Assembly (NCBI RefSeq): GCF_009377175.1
Contig: NZ_VJZD01000065.1
Location: 1 to 39,999, forward strand
Direction: 5' to 3'
DNA length: 39,999 nt
Source: Streptomyces adustus
Lineage (GTDB): Bacteria > Actinomycetota > Actinomycetes > Streptomycetales > Streptomycetaceae
Each line of letters begins with the position of its first letter. The first letter of the stretch is position 1. The position numbers and the translations under genes are program-made. The notes under the pieces were generated by a model, which did not search any database, was not told the origin of the DNA, and saw only the letters and a program-made list of their open reading frames with translations. Below are positions 16,069-25,714 of the stretch, in pieces.

Positions 16069-19000
16069 TTGAGTGTGGTTCTCTTTCGCAGGCCGGCCCG
16101 TCGCCGAGGCCCCGACATGCCCGAGGGCGAGCTGAGCCTGCAGGAACCCCCGACGCTCCCGGAGACCGTGCCGGACAGCTCGGCGGTCTGGACGTACCTG
16201 CCGATGGCCATGATGTCCGTGTCCATGATGATGATGTTCATCAGGCCGGGCGGCCGCAACAGCTCCTTCACCTACATCGCGCTGGGCATGATGGTGCTGG
16301 CCTCCGCGGCCATGATGGTCGGTCAGGTCATGCGCAAGTCCGGAGAGCGCAAGCAGCGGCTGCGCGGCGAGCGCCGGGACTATCTGCGCTATCTCACCCA
16401 GATCAGACGCCAGGTCCACCGGGCCGTCGTCGAACAGCAACTGGCCCTCGCCTGGCGGCATCCGCACCCCCGGACGCTGCGCTCGATGGTCCGCACCACC
16501 CGGCTGTGGGAACGGCGGGTCAAGGACGAGGACTTCGGCGAGGTCCGGATAGCCGTCGGCGAACAGCAGTTCGCGATGCGGCTCAACTCGCTGTCCACCA
16601 AGCCCGTCGAGGACCTGGAGCCGCTCAGCGCGCACGCCCTGCGCCGCTTCATCCGCGCCTACAGCACCGTCCCCGGCCAGCCCATCGCGCTCTATCTGCG
16701 GTCCTGGTCGCGGGTGCTGACCCGCGGTGACGAGCCCGCCACCCGCGCCATGGTCCGCGCGGCGCTGTGCCAGCTCGCGGTGTTCCACCCGCCGGAGGAG
16801 CTGTGGATCGCGCTGTGCGTCTCGGACGAGCGGCGCGCGGACTGGGAATGGGTCAAGTGGCTGCCCCACAACCTGCATCCGCAGGAACAGGACGGCGCCG
16901 GCGCGGCCCGCATGGTGGCCGGCACCTTCAACGACCTGGAAGACCTGCTGGGCGCCGAGTTCACCGAGCGCCCGGTCTTCGACCCGGACGCGGCGCCGGG
17001 CCGGGACGAGCCCTACACCGTGATCGTGGTCGACGGCGTCACCGTGCCCGCCGGTCACCGCCTGGACGGCCCCGGCTTGCGCAACACCGTCGTGCTGGAC
17101 CTCTCCGGAGCCTTGGCCTGGCGTCCGGGCCGCACCACCCTGCGCCTCGACGTGACCCCGGCGGCGGTCCGCCTGGTGCGCACCGACCGCAGCCGCAAGG
17201 AGCAGACCACCCTCCTCGGCCGCCCCGACCAGGTCGGACCCGTCGCAGCCGAGGCGCTGGCCCGGCTGCTCGCCCCGTACCGCATGAGCCTGGCCGTGGA
17301 CGTCGCCGAACCCCTCAGCGCCGACGTGCAGCTGACCACCCTGCTCGGCATCCCCGACCTCCACCGGCACACTCCCGACACCCTCTGGAAGCGCCACACG
17401 GGGGCCGCCCGGCTACGGGTCCCCGTGGCGGTCGGCGCCGACGGCACACCCGTGGAACTCGACATCAAGGAGTCCGCGCAGGGCGGCATGGGCCCGCACG
17501 GCATGCTCATCGGCGCCACCGGCTCCGGCAAGAGCGAGCTGCTGCGCACCCTGGTCCTCGGACTGGCCCTCACCAACTCCTCCGAGACGCTGAACTTCAT
17601 CCTGGTCGACTTCAAGGGCGGCGCGACCTTCCTCGGCCTGGACGAACTCCCGCACACCTCCGCCGTCATCACCAACCTCGCGGACGAAGTCGCCCTGGTG
17701 GAACGCATGCAGGACGCCCTGCACGGCGAACTCATGCGACGCCAGGAGCTGCTGCGGGCGGCCGGCAACTACACCTCCGCCCTGGAGTACGAGAAGGCCC
17801 GCACCTCCGGCACCCCGCTGGCGCCGCTGCCCAGCCTCTTCGTCGTCGTCGACGAGTTCAGCGAACTCCTGGCCGCACACCGGGAGTTCATGGACCTCTT
17901 CGTGATGATCGGCCGCCTCGGCCGGTCGCTGGGCGTGCATCTGCTGCTCGCCTCCCAGCGCCTGGACGAAGGGCGCATGCACCAGCTGGAGAGCCATCTG
18001 TCCTACCGGATCGGCCTGCGCACCTTCTCCGCCATGGAGAGCCGTGGAGTGCTCGGCGTCCCCGACGCCTACCAGCTGCCCTCGCAGCCCGGCGCCGGCT
18101 ATCTCAAGAGTGGGGTGGAGGCGCTGACCCGGTTCCGCGCCGCCTACGTCTCGGGGCCCTACCGGCGCCGCCGCGGCGCGGCCGTGCAGGCCAGGGTCGC
18201 CAGCCAGGTCGTGCCGTGGACGGCCGGCTGGGTGGTCCCGCGGACCTCCGCCGCCCCCGCCCCCCAGCCGGAGGAGGAGACGGAGTCCGCCGAGAGCCTG
18301 CTGGCCGTGGCCGTCGACCGGCTGCGCGACTCCGGCCCCGAAGCCCACCAGGTCTGGCTGCCGCCGCTCGACGAGCCGCCCACCCTGGACGCCCTGCTCC
18401 CCGGCCTCGAACCCACCGCCGACCGTGGCCTGAGCGCCACCCGCTGGCCCGGCGCCGGCCGGCTCCGGGTCCCCGTCGGCCTGGTCGACAAGCCCTTCGA
18501 CCAGCGACGCGAGCCGCTGGTGCTGGACCTGTCCGCGGGCGGCGGCCATGTCGCGATCGCCGGCGGCTCGCAGAGCGGCAAGTCCACCGTGCTGCGCGCT
18601 CTCCTCGCCTCCCTGGCCCTCACCCACACCCCGGCCGAAGTGCAGTTCTACTGCCTCGACTTCGGTGGCGGCACCCTCTCCTCGCTCGCCGGGCTGCCGC
18701 ACGTCGGCGGGGTCGCCTCCCGGCTCGACAGCGAGCGGATCAGCCGCACGGTGGCCGAGGTCACCGCCGTCCTCAACCACCGCGAGCAGTTCTTCCTCGA
18801 CCACGGGATCGACTCCATGGCCGGCTACCGGCGGCGGCGCGCGGCCGGGGAGTTCGCCGACGAGGCGCACGGGGACGTCTTCCTGGTGGTGGACGGCTGG
18901 GCACAGGTCAAGCAGAACTTCGACCATCTACTGCCCACCTTCAACCAGCTCGCCACCGGCGGTCTCAACTACGGCATCCACCTGGTCGTCACCACCACCC

Positions 19001-20070
19001 GCTGGGTGGAACTGAGTGCGCAGGTCCGCGACCAGAGTGCGACCCGGCTGGAGCTACGGCTCGGCGACCCCATGGACTCCGTGGTGGACGTGCGCAAGGC
19101 CGCCGTCGTGCCCCGGCTGCCGGGACGCGGCCTCACGGTCGACGGCAAACTCCACTTCCTGACCGCGCTGCCCCGGCTCGACGGCGCCAGCACCACGGAG
19201 GACCTCGTCGACGGCGTCACTGCCCTGGTGGAGAGGACCGCCGCGCACTGGTCGGGCGAGCCCGCGCCCGCCGTCCGGATGCTGCCGCACCGGCTGCCGG
19301 CCCCGACGCTGCCCGCCCCCGAGCTGGGCGACGGGCTGCGGCTGCCGCTGGGCCAGGACGAGGAGAAGCTCTCCCCGGTGTGGCACGACTTCAGCCGTAC
19401 CCCGCACCTGGTGGCGGTCGGCGACACCGAGAGCGGCAAGACCAACCTGCTGCGGCTCGTCGCGCAGGCCGTCACCGCCCGCTACGCTCCCAGCGAGGCG
19501 CGGGTCCTGGTCGTCGACTACCGGCGCGAGCTCGTGGACGCCGTCCCGCCGGAGTACCAGCTCGGCCACGCCGTCTCCGTCGACGCCCTCAAGGAACTCG
19601 TCGCCGGCTCGGCGCGCGCGCTCAAGACCCGGCTGCCGGGGCCGGACATCACCCCCGCCCGGATGCGTCTCGCCGACTGGTGGCAGGGGCCCCGGCTGTT
19701 CGTGCTGGTCGACGACTACGACATGGTGGTCGGCAGCAACAACTTCGACCACCCCTTCGCCCCGCTCTTCGACCACCTGGCCCTGGGGCACGAGCTCGGA
19801 CTGCACGTCGTCGCGGTCCGCTCCGCCACCGGCGCCGGCCGCGGCCTCAACGACCAGTTGCTGCGCCGTCTCGACGAGGTCAACACCCCGGGGGTGCTGC
19901 TGTCCTGCCCGCCGTCGGAGGGCTATGTCTTCGGCAACATCAAGCCGCGCAACCTGCCGGCGGGCCGTGCGCAGTACATCGCCCGGCGCAAGGCGAACCT
20001 GATCCAGACGGCGCTGGCGCAGCCGGTGGAGCCCGCCGGGGAAGGGGATGGGAAGGGCGGGAGCGCCTGA
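16069..20070 (+). CDS. eccC: Type VII secretion ATPase EccC, FtsK/SpoIIIE family (1,333 aa)
   Basis: EccC powers ESX export and recognises substrates. Two transmembrane helices lie at about 41-58 and 66-86, followed by three FtsK/SpoIIIE ATPase domains. Walker A motifs are GATGSGKSE (482-490), GGSQSGKST (832-840) and GDTESGKT (1118-1125). The first Walker B is VVVDE (592-596). The second is VVDG (D942, G943) and the third LVDD (D1215, D1216), so the catalytic glutamate is missing in domains 2 and 3. This fits the family, in which domain 1 is the active ATPase and the C-terminal domain binds substrate signals. All three domains are in one chain, as in many actinobacteria. The start is TTG at 16069, set by AAGGAG 8 bases upstream. 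It is divergent from eccD and convergent with mycP. Confidence 0.95.
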   Translation: MSVVLFRRPARRRGPDMPEGELSLQEPPTLPETVPDSSAVWTYLPMAMMSVSMMMMFIRPGGRNSSFTYIALGMMVLASAAMMVGQVMRKSGERKQRLRGERRDYLRYLTQIRRQVHRAVVEQQLALAWRHPHPRTLRSMVRTTRLWERRVKDEDFGEVRIAVGEQQFAMRLNSLSTKPVEDLEPLSAHALRRFIRAYSTVPGQPIALYLRSWSRVLTRGDEPATRAMVRAALCQLAVFHPPEELWIALCVSDERRADWEWVKWLPHNLHPQEQDGAGAARMVAGTFNDLEDLLGAEFTERPVFDPDAAPGRDEPYTVIVVDGVTVPAGHRLDGPGLRNTVVLDLSGALAWRPGRTTLRLDVTPAAVRLVRTDRSRKEQTTLLGRPDQVGPVAAEALARLLAPYRMSLAVDVAEPLSADVQLTTLLGIPDLHRHTPDTLWKRHTGAARLRVPVAVGADGTPVELDIKESAQGGMGPHGMLIGATGSGKSELLRTLVLGLALTNSSETLNFILVDFKGGATFLGLDELPHTSAVITNLADEVALVERMQDALHGELMRRQELLRAAGNYTSALEYEKARTSGTPLAPLPSLFVVVDEFSELLAAHREFMDLFVMIGRLGRSLGVHLLLASQRLDEGRMHQLESHLSYRIGLRTFSAMESRGVLGVPDAYQLPSQPGAGYLKSGVEALTRFRAAYVSGPYRRRRGAAVQARVASQVVPWTAGWVVPRTSAAPAPQPEEETESAESLLAVAVDRLRDSGPEAHQVWLPPLDEPPTLDALLPGLEPTADRGLSATRWPGAGRLRVPVGLVDKPFDQRREPLVLDLSAGGGHVAIAGGSQSGKSTVLRALLASLALTHTPAEVQFYCLDFGGGTLSSLAGLPHVGGVASRLDSERISRTVAEVTAVLNHREQFFLDHGIDSMAGYRRRRAAGEFADEAHGDVFLVVDGWAQVKQNFDHLLPTFNQLATGGLNYGIHLVVTTTRWVELSAQVRDQSATRLELRLGDPMDSVVDVRKAAVVPRLPGRGLTVDGKLHFLTALPRLDGASTTEDLVDGVTALVERTAAHWSGEPAPAVRMLPHRLPAPTLPAPELGDGLRLPLGQDEEKLSPVWHDFSRTPHLVAVGDTESGKTNLLRLVAQAVTARYAPSEARVLVVDYRRELVDAVPPEYQLGHAVSVDALKELVAGSARALKTRLPGPDITPARMRLADWWQGPRLFVLVDDYDMVVGSNNFDHPFAPLFDHLALGHELGLHVVAVRSATGAGRGLNDQLLRRLDEVNTPGVLLSCPPSEGYVFGNIKPRNLPAGRAQYIARRKANLIQTALAQPVEPAGEGDGKGGSA

Positions 20071-20137
20071 CGGAGGGCGCCTGGTGGGCCGGGCGGTCCG
20101 CCCTCGACTCCGGGCGTCCGGGTGTCGGCTCCGCCCC

Positions 20138-21385
20138 TCAACTCGTTGCGCCGCCGGGTTCGTCGGCGGCCGGAGCGCCGGCCGGCCGCCAGTTGCGGGT
20201 ACGGGCTCGGGGGAGGGCCAGGGCGGCCCAGATCACCAGAAGGACCAGGGCCGCGCTCGCCGCCGCGAACAGCCCGGCCCGCCGGATCGGCCGGGCCGCG
20301 TCGTCCCCGGGCAGCTGCACCGGGGCCTGTGGCGCGGGGGCCGCAGCCCGGACGGGCGTCTCCGGGACCACCCCGGTCACGGCCGCGAACGGGTCGAGCC
20401 GGGGGACGTCGTCCGGGTAGGCGCTCGCGGTGAGGCGGGCGGCCGTCTCCGCGGCCGTCAGCTCCGGGTGGGAGGAGCGAACCAGGGCCGCGGCCCCGCT
20501 CGCGTACGCGGCGGCGAAGGAGGCTCCCGAGCCGATGAAGTGCCCGCTGCCGCGCGGGCCGATCCCGACCACCCCGTCGCCGGGGGCCGCCAGGTCGGCG
20601 GCGCGCGGCAGCAGGGCGCCGTCCGTACGCTGTCCCTGCGCGTCCACGTCCAGCACCGACAGCACACCGGACTGCGCGGCGGGCCAGTACGCCTGCGGGG
20701 TCGGCTCCTTGTCCTGGGCCGAGGATCCGGTCGGCGGGTCGGGCACGGCCGCCGCCACCACCAGGACGTCCTTCGCCAGGGCCGCCTCGACGGCCTTCGT
20801 CAGCCCGGTCGACCCCTGCGTCAGAGCCGACGAGACGGTGATCACGTCGGCGCCGGCCGCCGTCGCCTCGGCGATCCCCGACGCGACGCTCTGAGCCGTG
20901 GCCGCGCCCCGTGCGTCCGTGCCGCGCACCGCGAGGATCCTCGCCCGCTGGGCGACCCCCGCGAACCGCACGCCGTCGACCGTGGCCGCCGCGACCAGCC
21001 CCGCGACGAACGTCCCGTGCCCCACGCAGTCCTGGCCCGCCGCACCCACCGCGGTGACCCGGCCGGACAGGGCGGGCGCCGTCGTGGACACCCCGGTGTC
21101 CACCACCGCAACCGTCACCCCGGAGCCGTCCGAGAACGGCCAGGTGCCCGTCAGCTGGAGGCTCCCCTGCTCCCAGGGCACGGTGGTGGCCCGCTGGGCG
21201 GAGGCCCCGGTGCAGGCGGCGTCCGCGTTCAGTCGTGCGGGCATCACGGGCAGCCGTACCGGGGCGCCGTCCGCGGCGGCGGCCTCGGGCCCGCCCACCA
21301 GCGGAAGCAGGGTTCCCAGGCACAGGGAGACGGTCAACATCCTTGCCGTGCGGGGGAGATGGGCCAGTCGAGGGCGGCGAGACAT
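20138..21385 (-). CDS. mycP: Type VII secretion-associated serine protease mycosin (415 aa)
   Basis: A subtilisin-type (S8) mycosin: an N-terminal signal peptide (hydrophobic at about 14-30, AAAA before residue 39), then catalytic D96 (AVVDTGV), H123 (GHGTFVAG) and S289 (GSGASFAAAY), a Pro/Ala linker, and a C-terminal transmembrane helix at about 369-391 with a basic tail. Mycosins are membrane-anchored proteases that stabilise the ESX complex and process some substrates. The oxyanion-hole region, usually AAAGN, reads AAAVP (211-215), so the Asn is absent. I chose the ATG at 21385, with AGGA 8 bases upstream; an upstream GTG at 21412 would add nine residues. It lies 69 bases after eccA on the same strand and converges on eccC. 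Confidence 0.88.
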   Translation of the reverse strand: MSRRPRLAHLPRTARMLTVSLCLGTLLPLVGGPEAAAADGAPVRLPVMPARLNADAACTGASAQRATTVPWEQGSLQLTGTWPFSDGSGVTVAVVDTGVSTTAPALSGRVTAVGAAGQDCVGHGTFVAGLVAAATVDGVRFAGVAQRARILAVRGTDARGAATAQSVASGIAEATAAGADVITVSSALTQGSTGLTKAVEAALAKDVLVVAAAVPDPPTGSSAQDKEPTPQAYWPAAQSGVLSVLDVDAQGQRTDGALLPRAADLAAPGDGVVGIGPRGSGHFIGSGASFAAAYASGAAALVRSSHPELTAAETAARLTASAYPDDVPRLDPFAAVTGVVPETPVRAAAPAPQAPVQLPGDDAARPIRRAGLFAAASAALVLLVIWAALALPRARTRNWRPAGAPAADEPGGATS

Positions 21386-21454
21386 GTCCCGCATCCTACG
21401 GGCAGCCGTCACCCGCCAGCGGCTCTCCCCTCAGTCCTCCCCGCAGCCTTCCGG

Positions 21455-24400
21455 TCAGCTCTCCGGGGTCGGCGTCCGCATCCCCGGCACGTCGTCGGGC
21501 AGCAGGAGCCGCAGGTCGTCCAGGCCCGGTGCGGCCATGGCGCTGACCCGGCCCGCCTGCCGGGTCATCATGGACTCCAGCACCTGCCGGGCCAGCCGCC
21601 CGTTGCCGAAGAAACGGTCGCGCGGCAGGGAGTCGAAGTACTGGCGCAGCAGCGCGCCGACCCCGGGCCCGCACTCGTAGCCCGAACCGTCCGCGTGCAT
21701 CCGGACGATGGTGACCAGCTCGTCGGAGGTGTAGTCGGCGAACTCCACGCGTCGTGAGAACCGCGACGACAGGCCCGAGTTGGACGCCAGGAAGGACTCC
21801 ATCTCCCGGGTGTAGCCGGCCACGATGACGACCACCTCGTCGCGGTGGTCCTCCATCAGCTTCAGCAGGGTGTCGACCGCCTCCTGGCCGAAGTCGGAGC
21901 CGGAGGAGCCGCCCGCAGGCGTGAGCGTGTAGGCCTCGTCGATGAACAGCACACCGCCGCGGGCGCGTTCGAAGACCTCGCGGGTCAACTGCGCGGTGTG
22001 GCCGACGTAGCGGCCCACCAGGTCGGCCCGTGCCACCTCGACGAGTTGGCCCTGCGGCAGCACCCCGAGCGAGACGAGCAGTTCGCCGTAGAGCCGGGCG
22101 ACAGTGGTCTTGCCGGTGCCGGGCGGGCCGGTGAAGACCAGATGGTGGCTGACCCGGGGGCTCGGCAGCCCGGCGGCCTCCCGCCGTCGGGCGGTCGACA
22201 GCAGGTTGACCAGATCGGTGACGTCGCGCTTCACGGCAGCCAGCCCCACCATCGCGCCGAGCCGGGACAGGGCGTCGCCGCGCTCGGGATCGTCCGCGTC
22301 CCCGTGCGGGCCGGCCGGGACCTGCGCCCCGGTGTCCTCGGCGAGCAGCAGACTCAGGTCCCGTTCGCTCACCTCGGGCTGCGTGGCCAGCCGTACGGCC
22401 TGCCGGTCGACCATCTCCTCGAACACCTGGCGGGCGGCGCGGCCGTTGCCGAACGCGGCGTCCTTGGGCATGCGGTCGAAGTGCTGGGCGAGCGCGGCGC
22501 CGGCGCCCTCGCCCAGCTCGTACTGGTGCCGGGCGCACATGCTCTCCACGATGGCCACCAGCTCGTGCACCGCGTAGTTCTCGAACTCCACGGTCCGCGA
22601 GAAGCGGGAGGCCAGCCCGGGGTTGCTGTTGAGGAAGGACTGCATCTCCCCCGAGTAGCCGGCCGCGACGACCACCACGTCCTCGCGGTGGTCCTCCATC
22701 AGTTTCAGCAGGGTGTCCACGGCCTCCCGTCCGAAGTCGGGTCCCGAACGTCCGCCGTCGGCGGTCAGGGTGTAGGCCTCGTCGATGAACAGCACCCCGC
22801 CCAGCGCCCTGTTGAAGGTCTCGGTGGTCTTGATGGCGGTGCCGCCGATGACCTGGGCGACGAGATCGGCGCGCGAGACCTCGACCAGGTGCCCCGAGCG
22901 CAGCGCGCCCAGCTGGGCCAGGACGGTGCCGTAGAGGCGGGCGACGGTGGTCTTGCCGGTGCCGGGCGGGCCGGAGAACACCAGGTGGCGGCTCATCGGC
23001 GGTGCCGACATGCCCAACTGGGCCCGACGCTGGGCGAGTTGGGTGAGGTTGACGAGGGTGCGGACCTGCTGCTTGACGTTGGACAGTCCGATCAGCGCCT
23101 CCAGCTCGGCGAGGGGACCGCTCTGCTCGGGCGCGTCCGCGCCGTCCGGCGTGGTGCCTGCCGGGTCGGTGCCCTCGGCGTCGCCGTATCCCCAGGCGTC
23201 GCGACGGCCGTTGCCGCTGGTGGTGAGGCCTTCCACCGCCAGCCGGTCGCCGGGCTGGGACTGGACCAGGCCGCTGCCCGCGTTGTCGCGGACCGTGCAG
23301 TTGACGACGGACACCGGCAGGGTGGTCTCCACCCGCAGTCCGTCCTTGCCGCTGCCGGCCAGGGTGCACCCGTTGAGCGCGGCCCGCCCGCCCTGCCGGA
23401 TCACGGCGCCGCACTCCGGGGCGCCGACGACCTGGAGCCGGGCGCCGGTCAGTTCACCGTCCGCCTCGACGACCACGCCGTCGGCACCGGCCTCGCGAAT
23501 CTCGCAGTCGCGAGCCGTGACGGTCCCGTCCGTGCCCACGGACAGGCCCGCGGCGGTCGGCGCGAGCAGGGTGGTGCCGCCGACGTAGAGGTTGCCCGCG
23601 CTCTCCACATGGATACCCGCCGCGCCGGTCCGGGCGATCTCGCTGTCCTCCAGCCGGCCCCGGCCGTCCTTGACGACCTCGACGCCGTTGCCGCCCGCAC
23701 CGCTGATCCGGGCACGGCGGATCATCGGGTTGGCGCCGGTCGCGATCCGGATCCCGGCGCCCGCCGCGTCGACCACCTCCACCCGGTCGAGCTCGGCGGT
23801 GGACTCCTCCTCCAGCAGCAGAGCGGCCGGGGCGGCGCAGTCCCGTACCGTCAGCGAGGCCAGCGACGGCGAGCCGGAGCCGGCCACCCGCAGCGCGGGC
23901 GCCTGGGAGGAGTCCAGCCAGCAGTCCTCGTAGGTGCCGCGCCCCCGGTCGGTGACCAGCAGGCCGTTGCCCGTCGTGCGGGCAGTGCGGCAGCGGCGCA
24001 GCAGCGGGTCGCTGCCCTGCGACACGACGAAGGCCGGACCGGTGGTCGCGGTGACCCTGATGTCCTCCAGCACGGTGCGGGAGGCACTGCTCACCAGCAC
24101 CCCGATCGCCACGTCGTGGACGACCGTGCGCAGCACGCGGGTGGTGCAGAGGCCCTCCAGCGCCACGGCCGGCTGGTCGGTGGCGGAGATGTCGCAGTCC
24201 TCGACGGACCCCTGGGCGTCGCCGTTGGCCAGGATCCCGTTGGCCCGCGCGTCGCGCACGGTGCAGCCGCGCACCGTGACCCGGCCGCGCTCGCCGATGA
24301 CCACGCCGGACGTGCCCAGATGCTCCACGGTGCAGGACTCGAGCGAGCTCTCCACGGCCGAGGTGACGACCACCCCGGCCCCCGCACCGTTGCTGATCCG

Positions 24401-24787
24401 GCAGTCGCGCATGGCCAGCGAACCGGTCTCCCGGGCGAGGACGGCCGTCCACGCGGAGCCGGTCACGTCGCAGCCTTCCATCGCCGCCTGGCCGCGGACC
24501 GCGTCCACGACGGGCAGGTCCTCGTCCCGGCCGCGCAGCACCAGGTCGGTGAGCATCACCGCGTCGGCGCGCAGGCTGACCACACTGCCGCGCCGGGGGC
24601 GTATCTCCACCGTGCCCCGCGACTGTTCGGCGACGATGGTCACCCGGGTGCCGACGACGAGGCTCTCCTCGTAGGTCCCGGGCCCCACGCTGATCACCGC
24701 ACCGCTGCGCGCCCTCGCGAGCGCTTCACCGATCGTGCGGAAGCCGCCGGATCCGTCGGGGCGGACCGTCAGTACCTGGCGTGACAC
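21455..24787 (-). CDS. eccA: EccA-type protein: beta-helix fused to two AAA+ domains (1,110 aa)
   Basis: Residues 1-535 form a right-handed parallel beta-helix: recurring NGV/VVV/DC strands of 20-24 residues, as in pectate-lyase-like folds. An acidic Gly/Pro linker follows, then two CbxX/CfqX (EccA-type) AAA+ modules. Walker A GPPGTGKT lies at 606-613 and 887-894, and Walker B FIDEAYTL with D669/E670 and D950/E951. Arg-rich SRFSR sensor segments are present in both. EccA proteins are cytosolic ATPases thought to act on ESX substrates or chaperones. Classic EccA has a TPR N-terminus and one AAA+ domain, so this is a different layout. No signal peptide is seen. GTG start with GGAG 5 bases upstream. 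mycP follows it. Confidence 0.85.
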   Translation of the reverse strand: MSRQVLTVRPDGSGGFRTIGEALARARSGAVISVGPGTYEESLVVGTRVTIVAEQSRGTVEIRPRRGSVVSLRADAVMLTDLVLRGRDEDLPVVDAVRGQAAMEGCDVTGSAWTAVLARETGSLAMRDCRISNGAGAGVVVTSAVESSLESCTVEHLGTSGVVIGERGRVTVRGCTVRDARANGILANGDAQGSVEDCDISATDQPAVALEGLCTTRVLRTVVHDVAIGVLVSSASRTVLEDIRVTATTGPAFVVSQGSDPLLRRCRTARTTGNGLLVTDRGRGTYEDCWLDSSQAPALRVAGSGSPSLASLTVRDCAAPAALLLEEESTAELDRVEVVDAAGAGIRIATGANPMIRRARISGAGGNGVEVVKDGRGRLEDSEIARTGAAGIHVESAGNLYVGGTTLLAPTAAGLSVGTDGTVTARDCEIREAGADGVVVEADGELTGARLQVVGAPECGAVIRQGGRAALNGCTLAGSGKDGLRVETTLPVSVVNCTVRDNAGSGLVQSQPGDRLAVEGLTTSGNGRRDAWGYGDAEGTDPAGTTPDGADAPEQSGPLAELEALIGLSNVKQQVRTLVNLTQLAQRRAQLGMSAPPMSRHLVFSGPPGTGKTTVARLYGTVLAQLGALRSGHLVEVSRADLVAQVIGGTAIKTTETFNRALGGVLFIDEAYTLTADGGRSGPDFGREAVDTLLKLMEDHREDVVVVAAGYSGEMQSFLNSNPGLASRFSRTVEFENYAVHELVAIVESMCARHQYELGEGAGAALAQHFDRMPKDAAFGNGRAARQVFEEMVDRQAVRLATQPEVSERDLSLLLAEDTGAQVPAGPHGDADDPERGDALSRLGAMVGLAAVKRDVTDLVNLLSTARRREAAGLPSPRVSHHLVFTGPPGTGKTTVARLYGELLVSLGVLPQGQLVEVARADLVGRYVGHTAQLTREVFERARGGVLFIDEAYTLTPAGGSSGSDFGQEAVDTLLKLMEDHRDEVVVIVAGYTREMESFLASNSGLSSRFSRRVEFADYTSDELVTIVRMHADGSGYECGPGVGALLRQYFDSLPRDRFFGNGRLARQVLESMMTRQAGRVSAMAAPGLDDLRLLLPDDVPGMRTPTPES

Positions 24788-25039
24788 GCGCTCTCCATCT
24801 CTCGCAGCCTCTCACGGCGCTGGTCGCCCTGTGGCAGGGTGCCGACGGCCCCATCATGCCTGCCGACAAGCGGTGTTGACACTTCGGCCCGAGTTCCTCG
24901 GGGGCGGAGACAGCGGAGATGCCGGAGAGCCGAACAGCGGGTCCGCCGGAGACGGCAGGCCCGCTTTCCTTGTCGACCGGTCGTCCGACGGCGTCGGTCA
25001 GCCCTCGCTGAGGCCCATCATGATGCAGCCGCTCGTCGA
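24788..25039. other. Intergenic stretch upstream of eccA, no gene seen
   Basis: It holds the eccA leader and a small hairpin CCCGAG-TTC-CTCGGG at 24888-24902. No intact gene is recognisable. The right part may be decayed 5' sequence of the transposase remnant; I could not place inverted-repeat ends. Confidence 0.5.
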
Positions 25040-25712
25040 GAGAACGACGCCACCTCGGGCTGCACCTGGACCCAACTCCTCCCAGGCTTCGGGCTGTCGG
25101 GAGTCACAGCCTTCCGTCGGTTCACCGAGTGGACCGAGGCCAGGGTGTGGGCCAAGCTCCACCGCCTGGTGCTGGACGAACTCGGCGCCCTGGGCGACCT
25201 GGACTGGTCAAGGTGCGCGATCGACTCCGTCAGCGTCCGGGCCCTCAAAGGGGGCAGCTGACAGGACTGAATCCGATCGACCGCGGCAAGAAGGGATCGA
25301 AAATCCACCTCATCGTCGACCGCCAGGGACTGCCCCTGCCGGTCGGCATCTCCGCCGCCGACCTCCACGACAGCAAGGCCCTGATCCCTCTGGTCCGCGG
25401 TATCCCACCCATCCGCTCGGGTCGCGGCCACGGCGCCGCAGGCCCGGCAAACCACACGGGGACACGGGATACGACTACCTGCATCTGTGGCGCTGGCTGT
25501 CTTCCCGTGGCATCCGGCACCGCCTCGCCCGCAAGGGCGTCGAGTCGTCCCAACGCCTGGGCCAGCACCGTTGGGGCGTGGAACGGACGGTGTCCCGGCT
25601 GTCCGGCTGCCGACGTCTCCACTGCCGCTACGAGCGAAAGCCGGACCACTTCCCCGCCTTCGCAGCGACCCTCAGATGTCACCGCCGGCTCACCAACGGA
25701 AATGACGTCTAG
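25040..25712 (+). pseudogene. IS5-family transposase remnant, frameshifted
   Basis: Three frames together spell the body of a Streptomyces IS5-type DDE transposase. GCTWTQLLPGFGLSG and RFTEWTEARVWAKLHRLVLD, ending in WSRCAIDSVSVRALKGG, run to about 25258. IDRGKKGSKIHLIVDRQGLP and ISAADLHDSKAL come next in a second frame. RRRPGKPHGDTGYDYLHL through HRWGVERTVSRLSGCRRLH to the TAG at 25710 lie in a third. Frameshifts therefore fall near 25255 and 25430. The acidic catalytic context (CAIDS, HDSKA, WGVERT) is visible but split, and the N-terminus is missing. The element is inactive. It separates the T7SS block from the genes to the right. Confidence 0.8.
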
Positions 25713-25714
25713 CC

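Noticed and set aside
16767..20420. A 1,217-codon frame overlapping eccC on the same strand
   Set aside because: An Arg/Pro-rich shifted frame of eccC with no motif; the EccC frame has all Walker motifs.
21845..24784. A 979-codon plus-strand frame opposite eccA
   Set aside because: Shadow of eccA in GC-rich DNA; no recognisable domain.
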